A stretch of 64,000 bases of DNA, taken from positions 21,660,177-21,724,176 of the forward strand of contig CM046347.1 of the NCBI GenBank assembly GCA_025403435.1, written 5' to 3'. Positions 47,866-59,211 of the stretch are shown in pieces. Each line of letters begins with the position of its first letter. Within the stretch, counting starts at the first letter, position 1. The notes beneath the pieces were generated by a model. That model was not told where the DNA came from and ran no database searches. It worked only from the letters and a program-made list of their open reading frames with translations. Source of the DNA: Artocarpus heterophyllus (Eukaryota > Streptophyta > Magnoliopsida > Rosales > Moraceae). A program made the position numbers and the translations under genes.

Positions 47866-49550
47866 TTTTAATCTACAATAAAGAATCATATAACAAACAT
47901 AAGCAAACATATCATAATAATTTAGTAAGATAACACAATCATGTAAAAAAATATAAATGTGTTTATGTGTCAAAACCTTGAAAATATCACAACCTTACAA
48001 CGATAATTCTCAACTCAGAATTCAACAAGCTCCTAGGGAAGTCATGCCAAATTCAATCAGGAATACGAATCCCTTCCTGATTAATATATACCATCCAGGA
48101 CCCGTATGATCCAGCATATATTAATAATCGTTTCTTTGGCCATCAATTTTATTAACAGAGCTCTTAGGGGAGGTTAATAATAAAATTAACATGAGTGTAT
48201 AACCATCGTTTCAATATTTTATCCATGATTTATAATCACCACTAGGGGTGTGCAACCATAAATCATGCTAAAATACCTTATCTTCTCTGAGATCCAATAT
48301 GGTACATGATAGAAATCCCTTCCTTGGGGTTAGGACCACCATGTTCTTCTTATGGACCTATGATGGAGGTCGTAGGTCCTCTCTTCGAAAGCCTTCTCCA
48401 ACTCAATCTTTTGAAAAAAAGGTTTTATTTTAAGAGACATGCATGAAAAATTTTAATATAAGCGGCACTCCCTATTCTATATGACATGTTATCAATATAC
48501 ATGGCAAATCATATTATAATGTAGACAAGCAAAGCAATCAAGCAAAGCTACAAGCAAAATAATAATAACCATAATATTATGGTTCTACCCTAGAGAATAG
48601 AAAACAAAGATTACAAGAGAATAATCGAAACATATTATCGATTGTTCATCCTTGAATCTCCAAGCAGTATCCTTCTCATGTAATGCCCATCTTCAAGTCT
48701 TCAATCCCGTATGAATCGAATACTTTCTATTTCTGGTCATATCCAAACTTAATGTTTCTCAAAATTTTTCCAAAAATAAAATCAAAACTGCACCAAAAAT
48801 CACACCTTTTTTGGAAAAATTTCTAGCTCTTTGTCGGCAAACTGATCTGGGTGATCGGCTTGCCGGTCATGACCCATCGGCCTGCCGATTCATGACAGAT
48901 CGGCCTACCGAACTGGAAGTTCGGCCTGTCGCCAGAGCCTCCTGATTTCCACCCCACTGTCGGCCTACCAAACCTCACATCCAGCTTGCCGATCTGCGAC
49001 CATCGGCCTACCGAACTAGATGGTTCGGCATGCCGACCGAGCAAAAATCACCCATTTTAGAAAAATACAATTTTTAATGCAATTCATCAATTTTATTTTT
49101 AACAATTCGAAAACATAAAATTAGAGACTCAGGAAAGACCTAGAAGCGCCATCATTTTTCTTCTAGATCCGCCTTCTAGATCCATCTTCTCTGAATAATT
49201 ATTTAATTACAAAATTCTTATAAAATTAAAAATAAATAATAATTCTTAGACGGAGATGATAGTCCGCCATTTAATTATATGAAAAACCTAGATACACAAT
49301 CTAACATCTAAGGAACCACAACCGGTATAAATTAATTAATTAATAATTAATTAAATAACCATTTAACCAACCATAATTAATTAATGAACATTCACCACAT
49401 AATCCATGACAACATATAAAATATATAAAAACCTAGAGTGCCAACTCTATATGAAATTAAATTCAAGCATAGGAGAGATTAAGATCACAAAATTTATACA
49501 TATAACATGATCACAAACTTGTAAATTTATATAAAAACCATTGCTCTGCT
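47866..49550 (-). other. Copy IV leader with damaged primer site
   Basis: A full-length family A leader with no solo LTR inserted. It carries the dyad array at 48834-49036. Next to the LTR, TGGTATCAGAGC is reduced to CAGAGC by a small deletion (49541-49550), so priming from this site would be impaired. Confidence 0.83.
48834..49036 (-). repeat. Leader dyad array, copy IV
   Basis: Units run from TCGGCAAACTGA to TCGGCATGCCGA with the 21-22 bp stepping seen elsewhere. Confidence 0.78.
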
Positions 49551-50370
49551 TGTTAGAAAAACGATGCGTGGTGGAATTTTAAAAATTTTCCATCAGAATA
49601 TTTTCTAAAACATAAGTTTGATATGCTATATGCATAAATTAACCAGATCTTACTAGCCTTTGATTGCCGAAGAACCCTCGCAAAACGTGAAAAGAAGTTA
49701 CGATCTAGAAGAGCCTCAACCAACTGGTCTTCTTTAGTATTCTCTATCCACGACCGGAGTGAGTGTGGGCTTACATGTACAGCTCTTCCACCAAGTGACT
49801 CTCCTTCCAACCAATCGAGAGAACCCAAAGCAAGTGTTTGTGATTTGTGAACAAAAGCTCTAAGAGAGTTTTCAGATTCTTACTAGTAGAGGATTACTCT
49901 TAATCTCTCAATTGATCTAAATAAGTTATGAGACTCACTCTCTATTTATAGAGGTTGGGTCTAGGGTTAGTCCTTATCAGATAAGGTCTCAAAAATTTGA
50001 ATCAGAAACAAATTCAGATTAATATCAGATGAAATCCGTGCAAAAACACGTGATTTTTTTTTTCGCGTATAGGCAGGCCGATTTGTCTAATAGGCAGGCC
50101 GAACTTGCCCTATTGGCAGGCCGAACTTGAGGATCGGCATGCCAAACTGCCAAAAAAAAAAAATATCAGCGAATCTTTATTTTTTACCCGAGATTCTATA
50201 GGATAAAATCTCAGTTTTAATTCAAATAACCCAAAAGAGAAATTATCTAATTAAAAAAACTTTATCTAGATAATCTCTAGGAAAATAAATGAATTCCTAA
50301 TAATTCTACAAGTTTATCTTGATCTAATTTATCCAAAATAAAATCAACCGATAAACAGACAAGAATTATC
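49551..50370 (-). repeat. Truncated family A LTR (3' ~820 bp)
   Basis: The R/U5 and promoter-proximal U3 part of the copy IV 5' LTR. It retains a four-unit dyad array (50070-50145) and TATAAATA at 49943-49950. It breaks at 50370 into leader sequence of another unit. The shared TTATC at 50366-50370 suggests a microhomology junction. Confidence 0.87.
50070..50145 (-). promoter_or_regulatory. U3 dyad array, four units, truncated LTR
   Basis: Centres are at 50075.5, 50096.5, 50118.5 and 50139.5, at spacings 21, 22 and 21 bp. It is 125.5 bp from the TATA box. Confidence 0.78.
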
Positions 50371-51394
50371 AATATACATGGCAAATCATATTATAACGCA
50401 GACAAGCAAAGCTACAAGCAAAATAATAAATAACCGTAATATTATGGCTCTATCCTAGAGAATAGAAAACTAAGATTACAAGAGAATAATCGAGACATAT
50501 AATTGATTCTTCATCCTTGAATCCTCAAGTTGTATCCTTCTTCATGTAATAACCATCTTCAAGTCTTCAATCTCGTATAAATTGAATACTTCATACTTCC
50601 TATCATATCCAAATCTAATGTTTCTCAGAATTGTCCCAAAAATAAAATTAAAACTACACCGAAAAAACTACACCTTTTCTGGAAATTTTCCAACTCTCGG
50701 TCGGTAGGCCGATCTAGGTGATCGGCCTGCCAGTCATGCTCCATTGGTCCAGATCAGCCTGCCGACTCATGATAGTTCGGCCTGCCATCAGAGCCATTGA
50801 TTTTCTGCTCCACTGACGGCCTACCAAACCACACGTCCGGCCTGCCGATCTGTGACCATCAGCCTGCCGAACTGTGAGGTTCGGCATGCCGACCAAGCAA
50901 AAATTTTCATTCCAGAAAATACAATTTTTAAAGCAATTTATCAATTTTATTTTCAACAATTCAAAAACATAAAATTAGAGACTCAGGAAATACCTGTGAG
51001 TGCCATCATCATTCTTCTAGATCCGCCTTCTCCGAATAATTATTTAATTACAAAATTCTTATAAATTTAAAATAAATAATAATTCCTAGATGGAGTTGAT
51101 AGTCCGCCATCTAATTACATGAAAAACCTAGATACACATTCTAACATCTAAGGAACCATACCGGTATAAATTAATTAATAAATAATTAAATAATAATTTA
51201 ATCAACCATAATTAATTAATAAACATTCACCATATAATTCATGACAACATAAAAAAGTATATATAGAAACCTAGAGTGCCAACTCTCTATAAAAATAAAT
51301 TCAATCATAGGAGGGATTAAGATCACAAAATTTATAAATATAACATAATTACAAACTCGTAAATTTATGTAAAAACCATGGCTCTGATACTAAT
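50366..51394 (-). other. Second leader copy within the copy IV compound
   Basis: About 1 kb of family A leader with its own dyad array (50701-50892) and a primer site at 51381-51392 (TAGTATCAGAGC on the minus strand, one base off). No gag follows; it runs straight into the truncated LTR. Confidence 0.85.
50701..50892 (-). repeat. Leader dyad array, second leader copy
   Basis: The array starts TCGGTAGGCCGA and ends TCGGCATGCCGA. It is the same type as 48834-49036. Confidence 0.78.
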
Positions 51395-53309
51395 TGTTAG
51401 AAAAACGGTGCGCAATGGAATTTTCAAAAATTTTCCATCAGAGTATTTTCTAAAACATAAGTTTGATATGCTATATGCATAAATTAACCAAATTTTACTA
51501 ACCTTTGATTGCCGAAGAACCCTCGCAAAACGTGAAGAGAAGTCACGACCCAAAAGAGCCTCAACCAACTAGCATTCTTTACTATTCTCTATCCATGACT
51601 GGAGTGAGTGTGGGCTCACACGTACAGCTCTTCCACCAAGTAACTCTCCTTCCAACCAATTGAGAGAACCCAAAGCAAGTGTTTGTGATTTGTGAACAAA
51701 AGCTCTCAAGGATTTTTCAGATTCTCACTAGCGGAGTATCACTCTTAATCTCTCAATTGATCTAAATAACTTATGAGACTCACTCCCTATTTATAGAGGT
51801 TGGGTCTAGGGTCAGTCCTTATCAGATAAGGTCTCAAAAATTCGAATCAAAATCAAATTCGGATCAATATCTGATGAAATCTGTGCAAAAATGTGTGATT
51901 TTTTTTCGCTCATAGGCAAGCCGATCGTCTAATAGGTAGGCCAAACTTACCCCATCAGTAGGCCAAACTTGAGGATCGGCATGCCGAACTGCTGAAAAAA
52001 ATCTCAGCAAATCTTTTATTTTTCACCTGAGATTCTATAGGATAAAGTCTCAGTTTAATTCAAATAATCTAATAGAGAAGTTCTCTAATTAAAACAACTT
52101 TATCGAGATAATCTCTAGGAAAATAAATGAATTCCTAATAATTCTACAAGTTTATCTTGATCTAATTTATTTAAAATTAAATCAACCGATAAATAGACAA
52201 GAATTATCCGATTCCAATAATTCAACAAGTTTATCTTGAATCAATTTTATCACAAAATTAATTTAACCGATAAACAGACATGAATTATTTGATTCTTAAA
52301 AATTTCAACCAATCTAATAAATCCAATATAAGTTACCAATTATTAGAAAAGTACGCCGTATCGTTGTAGGATGTTGTGAGCTAGCAAAGGGGACCAAATA
52401 GACCTATATAGTTCAAGCTCCCGATAATTATGAAACCCAATATCCCAGATATACATTTCATAATTATCAACTCCAACGCTACTCCACTAAATGCTTAGAG
52501 CTACACTCTCAAACTACATAGAATTACAAAGCCCGTATAGCTAAGTCTCCATGACATATCATAATGTATTGTATCCCCATAAGATTATCCATAATCAGCT
52601 TAAGGACAAGTTCTGTCTTACCTTCTTGATTATTTTTATCTTACGATCCATTATCTCACCACTCCTAAAGAGAAGCTATGGAATCCATATCTATGAATAA
52701 CAAGTCTACGCTATCAAGAGTCATGCCTCCAACGTATCGACATGCATACCACTATTAAGACGTGGGTGTCACCCTTTGGTATATCAAAAGGCACAAGTCA
52801 AGACAACGGGCCCACTATTCATCTCAGGATTAAGATACAATACAAATGATTATCTAAAGTGAATCGATTTGCTGAGAGAGAATTATTAATCCAAATCAAT
52901 TCACTTTATGTCCCGATCCAACACATCGTCACCTATGACAACGTGTTAATGTTTCTATTCATGGAGTCCACCTTCGATGGTCAAGACAAGCCATCTCCCA
53001 AAAGGGATATAGACAACATTACAATCTTTATATGAATAAAGCGCCCAACTTTATTCTCTCGATTGTCGATCTTATGATTTAGACCATAACCTTAAGAATT
53101 GTGTCTTCTGCATAATCTGTCCATCATATGCCTAATTGTTAAAGGTTTAGACCGACAGTCTTAGACTTTTATTTGCTTAACATACATTCAACAAATATAA
53201 ACGTAAGGAGGACAAGATTTGGTATATAAATAATAAAAAATTATTTATTGATAAAAATGTCTCTAAAAACTTATTACATTTTTACTCCTTAGGGCATATA
53301 TGTCTAACA
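51395..53309 (-). repeat. Internal LTR of copy IV compound (1915 bp)
   Basis: A family A LTR with both termini. It is shortened by a deletion near 52662, where sequence between CTCACCA and CTCCTAAAG is missing. Dyad units lie at 51913-51987 (centres 51918.5, 51938.5, 51960.5, 51981.5), with TATAAATA at 51788-51795. Confidence 0.88.
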
Positions 53310-53320
53310 CTGATACCAAT
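53310..53320 (-). other. 11-nt primer-site fragment between two LTRs
   Basis: The minus strand reads ATTGGTATCAG: the AT spacer plus nine bases of the tRNA-iMet primer site. It directly joins the end of one LTR to the start of the next. Confidence 0.85.
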
Positions 53321-55311
53321 TGTTGAAAAAATAGTACACAATGGAATTTTAAAAATTTTATATCAGAGTATTTTCTAAAACACAGTTTTGACATGCTATA
53401 TGAATATATTAACCAGATCTTACTAACCATTGAATGCCAAAAAGCACCTGCAATCAGTGAAGAGAAGTAACGTTCCAGAAGGACCTTAACCAACTGCCCT
53501 TCTTTGTTATTCTCTATCCACGATCGGAGTGAGTGTAGGCTCACACGTACAGCTCTTCCTCTGGGTAACTCTCCTTCCAACCAATTGAGAGAACCCTGAC
53601 CTAGTGTTTGTGATTTGTGAACAAGAGCTCTCAGGGAGTTTCAGATTCTCACCAGTAGAGTATCACTCTTAATCTCTCAATTGATCTGAATAACTTATGT
53701 GACTTACTCCCTATTTATAGAGGTTGGGTCTAGGGTCAGTCCTCATCATATTAGTTCTCAAAAATTCAAATCAGAATCAAATTCAGATCAATATCTTATA
53801 AAATCTGTATGAAAACGCGTAATTTTTTTTCCATGCATCGACAGGCCGAACTTGCCCCATCGGCAGGCCGAACTAGAGGATCGGCATGCCAAACTGCCGA
53901 AAAAAATCTCAGGGAATCTTTTATTTTTCACCTGAGATTCTATAGGATAAAGTCTTAGTTTTAATTCAAATAACCCATAGAAAAGTTATCTAATTAAAAC
54001 AACTTTATCTAGATAATATCTAGGAAAATAAATGAATTCCTAATAATTCTACAAGTTTATCTTGCTTTAATTTATTCAAAATTAAATCAACCGATAAACA
54101 AACAAAAATTATCCAATCCTAATAATTAAACAAGTTTATCTTGAATTAATTTTATCTGATAAATAGACATGAATTATTTGATTCTTTTGAATTTTAACCA
54201 ATCTAATAAATCTGACATAAGTCATCAATTATTGGAAAAGCATGCCGTATCGTTATAGGATGTTGTGAGCTAGCAAAGGGGACCAAACGGACCTATATAG
54301 TTCAAGCTCCCGATAATTATGAAACCTAATATCCCAGATATACATTTCATAATTATCAACTCCAACACAACTCCACTAAAAGCTTTGAGCTGCACTCTCG
54401 AACTACATAGAATTACGAAGGCCGTATAGCTAAGTCTCCATGACATATCATAGTGTATCATATCCCTATAGGATTATCCATAACTAGCATAAGGATAAGT
54501 TCTGTCTTACCTTCCTAATTATTTTTATCTTATGTTCCATTATCTCACCATCAGAAAACTTACCATCCAAAGACAGCATACCATTCGGTTACACCTATGT
54601 ATTTAAATAGTTGAGCACTCTAGTTTTCCAATTACAGGATAACACATAAAAGAGGATATCACTACTTCTAAAGAGGAGCTATAGATTCCATATCTATGAA
54701 TAATAGGTCTACACCATCAAGAGTCATGCCTCCAATGTACCGACATGCATACCACTATTAAGATGTGGGTGTCACCCTTTGGTATTTTAAAAGACACAAG
54801 TCAAGACAATGACCCCACTATGCATCTCAAGATTAAGATACAATACAAATAATTATTTAAAGTGAATCGATTTACCGAGACAGAATTATTAATCTAAATC
54901 AATTTACTTTATGTCCCGATCCAACACATCGTCACCTATGACAATGTGTCAATGTTTCTATTCATGGAGTCGACCTCCGATGGCCAAGACAAACTATCTC
55001 CCAATTGCGATATAGACAACATAACAATCTTTATATGAATAAAGCGCCCAACTTTATTCCCTCGATTACGGATCTTATAATTTAGACCGTCACCTTAAGA
55101 ATCGTGTCTTCCACATAATTTGTCCATCATATGCCCAATTCTTAAAAGTTTAGACTTACAGTCTCAGACTATTATTTGTTAACATACATTTAACAAATAT
55201 GAATGTAAAGAGGACAAGATTTGGTATATAACAATAATTAAATTCTTTATTGATAAAAATGTCTCCAAAAACTTTTTACCTTTTTACTCCTTAAGGCATA
55301 CATGTCTAACA
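53321..55311 (-). repeat. Outermost 5' LTR of copy IV compound (1991 bp)
   Basis: A family A LTR starting TGTTAGACATG at 55311 and ending TTTTTCAACA at 53321. The dyad array is at 53838-53892 (three units, 22 and 21 bp apart) and TATAAATA at 53712-53719. It abuts the AACAT TSD. Confidence 0.9.
53838..53892 (-). promoter_or_regulatory. U3 dyad array, three units, outermost LTR
   Basis: Centres are at 53843.5, 53865.5 and 53886.5. It is 124.5 bp from the TATA box. Confidence 0.78.
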
Positions 55312-55316
55312 AACAT
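55312..55316. repeat. TSD AACAT, right copy (copy IV compound)
   Basis: Pairs with AGCAT at 41894-41898. Confidence 0.7.
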
Positions 55317-55619
55317 ATCTTTAAGATTATCAAGGATCTGCTTCGTAGCCTCATAATCTTCATTTTGAGCTTGTAGCATGTTATTAATGAAAGCCATAAC
55401 ATAACAGCGAGCCTAATCGTTAGCATCTTTCTAGTGATTATATGCTTGGATTTGCTCAGTACTGGATTCCCCAGTAGGTTTGGGAGGACATGGTGTCGTT
55501 AGCATGAACGTTAATTTCTCAAAGTACAAGGCGATATTCAAGTTCCTCCTCCAATCATTGTAATTCTCACCAATTAATTGGTTCTTATCAAGTATCAAAG
55601 ATAAAACATTTTTAGACAT
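55317..55619 (-). pseudogene. Copy III gag, N-terminal fragment
   Basis: Start ATG at 55619 on the minus strand, MSKNVLSLILDKN, matching the gag start of the other copies. About 100 codons remain before the copy IV insertion. The frame is open for the first 62 codons, then stops. It completes the three-part gag of copy III. Confidence 0.88.
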
Positions 55620-56243
55620 TTTAATCTACAATAAAGATCATATACCAAATATAAGCAAACATTCCACAATAGTTTAATAAGATAACACAACCAAGTAAAC
55701 ACATAATTTTGTTTATATATTAAAACCTTGAAAATATCACAACCTTACAATAATAATTCCTAACTTAGAATTCAACAAGCCGCCTAGGAGAGACTTACCA
55801 AATTCAATGAGGAATACAGATCCCCTCTGATTAATATATGTCATCCAAGACCTATCTCAGCAAATATTAATAATCATTTTCTTTAGCCATTAATTTTATT
55901 AATAGAGCTTCTAGGGGAGGTTAATAATAAAATTAACTTGAGTGTATAACCATCATTTCAACTATTTTATCCACAATCGATAATCATCACCTAGGGCTGT
56001 GTAATAATAGATTATGCTAAAATAAATTATCCTTTTGAAGATCCAACCTGGTACATGATAAAATCTCTTTCTAGGGGTCGGGACCACCATATGCTACCTA
56101 TGGACCAATGGTAGAGGCCGTAGGTCCTCTTTTAAAAAACCTTCTCCTACTCAATCTTTTTGAAAAACTAAGGTTTAATTTTAAAACATGCATGAACAAC
56201 TTTTAATGAGCAGCACTCCCTATTCTATATGACATGTTATCAA
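55620..56243 (-). other. Copy III leader, gag-proximal part
   Basis: Family A leader matching 47866-48490 of copy IV. It is cut at 56243 by copy V. The remaining leader, primer site and 5' LTR of copy III should resume beyond the window. Confidence 0.85.
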
Positions 56244-57683
56244 TGTTAGACATGTATACCCTAAGGAGTAAAAATGTAATACGTTTTTGGAGACATTTTT
56301 ATCAATAAAGAATTTATTCATTTATATATACCAAATCTTGTCCTCTTTACGTTCATATTTGTTGAATGTATGATAAGCAAACAGTAGTCTAAGACTGACA
56401 GTCTAAACCTTAAGAATTGGGCATATGATGGGATGATTATGCGGTAGACATGATTCTTAAGGTAATGGTCTAAAACATATGATCCACAATCGAGGGAATA
56501 AAGTTGGGCGCTTTATTCATGTAAAGATTGTTATGTTGTCTACATCCCTTTTGGAAGATGGTTTGTCTTGACCATTGGAGTTGGACTCCGTGAATAGAAA
56601 CATTAGCACGTTGCCATGGGTGACGACGTGTTGGATCGGGATATAAAGTGAATTGATTTGGATTAATAATTCTGTCTTGGCAAATTGATTCACTTTAGAC
56701 AGTCATTTGTATTGTATCTTAATCCTGAGATGAATAGTGGGCCCATTATCTCGACTTGTGTCTTTTGATGTACCAATGGGTGACTCCCACATCTCTATAG
56801 TGGTATGCATGCCGGTACGTTGGAGGCATGACTCTTGATAGCGTAGACTTGTTATTCATAGATATGGAATCCATAGCTCCTCTTTAGGAGTAATGATATC
56901 CTCTTATAAGTGTTGTCCTGTAATTGGAAAACTGGAGCGCTCAACCATTTGGATACATAGGTGTAACCGAATGGTATACTATCTTTGGATGGTAAGTTTT
57001 CTAATGGTTTGACAATGGAACGTAAGATAAAAATAATCAGGAAAGTAAGACAGAACTTGTCCTTAAGCCGATTATGGATGATCATATGGGGATGCGATAC
57101 ACTTTGATATGTCATGGAGACTTAGCTACACAAGCTTCGTAATTATATAAAGTTCGAGAGTGCAGCTCCAAGCATTTAGTGGAGTAGCGTTGGAGTTGAT
57201 AATTGTGAAATGTATATCTGGGATATTGGCTTTCATAATTATCATGAGCTTGAACTTTATAGGTCCATTTTGGTCCCCTTTGCTAGCTCACAAAATCCTA
57301 TAACGACACGGCGTGCTTTTCCAATAATTGGTGACTTATGTCGAATTTATCAGATTGGTTTAAAATTTGTAAGAATCAAATAATTCATGTCTGTTTATTG
57401 GTTAAATTAATTTTTGTAAGAAATTAGTTCAAGATAAACTTGTTGAATTATTGCGATCAGATAATTCTTGTCTGTTTATCGGTTGATTTAATTTTGGATA
57501 AATTAGATCAAGATAAACTTGTAGAATTATTGTGAATTGATTTATTTTCTTAGAGATTATCTTGATAAAGTTTGTTTTGATCAGATAACTTCTCTATTGA
57601 GTTATTTGAATTAAAACTGAGACTTTATCCTTTAGAATCTTGGGTGGAAAATAAAAGATTTGCGGAGATTTTTTCTTGGGAGT

Positions 57684-57738
57684 TCGGCCTGTCGGACGAC
57701 GTGTTCGGCCTGCCAAACTAGCCTGTTCGGCCTGCCGA
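57684..57738 (+). promoter_or_regulatory. U3 dyad array, three units, copy V
   Basis: Centres are at 57689.5, 57710.5 and 57732.5. The last is 124.5 bp before the TATA box. Confidence 0.8.
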
Positions 57739-57856
57739 TCAGTGGAGATAAGATTACGCATTTTTAGGCAGATCTTATCAGATATTGATCCAAACTTGAT
57801 TATGTTTCGAGTTTTTGAGACCTAATCTGATATGGACTGACCCCAGGACCAATAGG

Positions 57857-57865
57857 TATAAAAAA
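57857..57865 (+). promoter_or_regulatory. LTR TATA box, copy V
   Basis: TATAAAAAA after CCAATAGG. It implies an R/U5 region of about 360 bp. Confidence 0.78.
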
Positions 57866-58258
57866 GGGAGTGAGTCTCATGATTTACTCAAATCAATTTG
57901 AGAGATTAAGAGTGATACTCTTCTAGTGAGCATCTGAAAACTCTCTGAGAGCTTTTGTTCACAAATCAGGAACACTAGCTTGGGGTTCTCTCTGTTGGTT
58001 GGAAGGAGAGTCACCGGTGGAAGAGCTGTACATGTGAGCACACACTCACTCCGGTTGTGGATAGAGAATAGCAAGGAAGACCAGTTGGTTGAGGCTCTTC
58101 TGGAACGTTACTTCTCTACACGGGTTGTGGAGGTTCTTCGGCACACTAAGGTTAGTAAGATCTGTTTAATTTATACATATAACATGTCAAACTTGTGTTT
58201 TGAAAATTACTCTGATGAAAATTTTTTAAATTCCGCTGCGCACTTTGTTTCCAACAAT

Positions 58259-58270
58259 TGGTATCAGAGC
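58259..58270 (+). other. Primer-binding site of copy V (tRNA-iMet)
   Basis: TGGTATCAGAGC, perfect, two bases after the LTR end. Confidence 0.92.
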
Positions 58271-58776
58271 CGAGGTTTTTACATAAATTTGCAAGTTTGT
58301 ATCATGTTATATGCATAAATTTTGTGATCTTAATCTCTCCTGTGCTTGAATTGAATTTTATAGAGAGATGGCACTCTAGGTTTCTATATAATATATATGT
58401 TGTCATGGATTATGTGGTGAATGTTTATTAATTAATTATGGGTTGATTAAATCATTGTTTAATTATTTATTAATTAATTAATACCGGTTATGGTTCCTTA
58501 GAGGTTAGAATGTGTATCTAGGTTTTTCATGTAATTAGATGGCGGACTATAATCTTTGTCAAGGAATTGTTATTTAATTTTTTTTTTAATTTGTAAGAAT
58601 TTTGTAATCAAATAATTATTCAGAGAAGACGGAACGAGAAGTCGGATCTTGAAGATTGATGATGGCGCCTCCAGGTATTTCCTGAGTCTCTAATTTTTAT
58701 GTTTTTGAATTGTTGAAAATAAAATTGATTAATTGCATTAAAATTGTATTTTTTGGATTGAGGGTTTTCTGCTCGG

Positions 58777-58957
58777 TCGGCATGCCAGACCTCACAGTTC
58801 GGCAAGCCGACAGTGGGGTAGAAATTTTGGTGCTCTGCCAGCAGGCTAAACTTTCAATTCGGCAGGCCGAACCTGCATAGATCAGCAGGCCAATGTTTCA
58901 GATCAGAAGGCCGATGGAGCAAGACCGGCAGGCCGATCACCCAGATTGGCCTGCCGA
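58777..58957 (+). repeat. Leader dyad array, eight units, copy V
   Basis: Centres are at 58782.5, 58804.5, 58843.5, 58864.5, 58887.5, 58908.5, 58930.5 and 58951.5, at spacings 22, 39, 21, 23, 21, 22 and 21 bp. It is the copy I array minus two units. Confidence 0.88.
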
Positions 58958-59206
58958 CCGAGAGCTGTCGAGTGTCCATAAAAGGTGCAATTTTTCTGGT
59001 CCAGTTTTAATTTTATTTTTGAAACGATTCTAAAAAACATTAAATTTGGATATGACCGGAAATATGAAGTATTCGATTCATACGGGATTGAAGACTTGAA
59101 GATGGATATTACATGAAGAAGGATACAGCTTGAGGATTCAAGGATGAAGAATCGATAAATGTCTCGATTCTTCTCTTGTAATCTTAGTTTTCTATTCTCT
59201 AGGGTG

Positions 59207-59211
59207 GGACC
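59207..59211. repeat. TSD GGACC, left copy
   Basis: Pairs with GAACC at 61225-61229 (4 of 5 bases). Confidence 0.75.

Larger units (their letters stand above)
41899..55311 (-). mobile_element. Copia family A copy IV: compound tandem with four LTR pieces
   Basis: In element orientation (right to left): full LTR (53321-55311), 11-nt primer-site fragment, full LTR (51395-53309), primer site and leader (50366-51394), partial LTR (49551-50370), leader, gag-pol, 3' LTR (41899-43903). The whole is bounded by one near-perfect TSD inside copy III gag. Either a tandem product integrated, or a normal insertion was expanded later by unequal LTR recombination. Confidence 0.85.
56244..58256 (+). repeat. 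5' LTR of copia copy V (family A, 2013 bp)
   Basis: TGTTAGACATG to TTTCCAACA, followed by a canonical primer site. It shares length and diagnostic bases (for example ACCAATGGGTGACTCCC) with the solo LTR at 59212, so both belong to the same recent subfamily. The three-unit dyad array is at 57684-57738 and the TATA box at 57857. Confidence 0.93.
58271..59211 (+). other. Copy V leader, first part
   Basis: Non-coding leader up to the solo LTR. It contains the eight-unit dyad array at 58777-58957. The leader resumes at 61230 and runs to gag at 61944. Confidence 0.87.
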
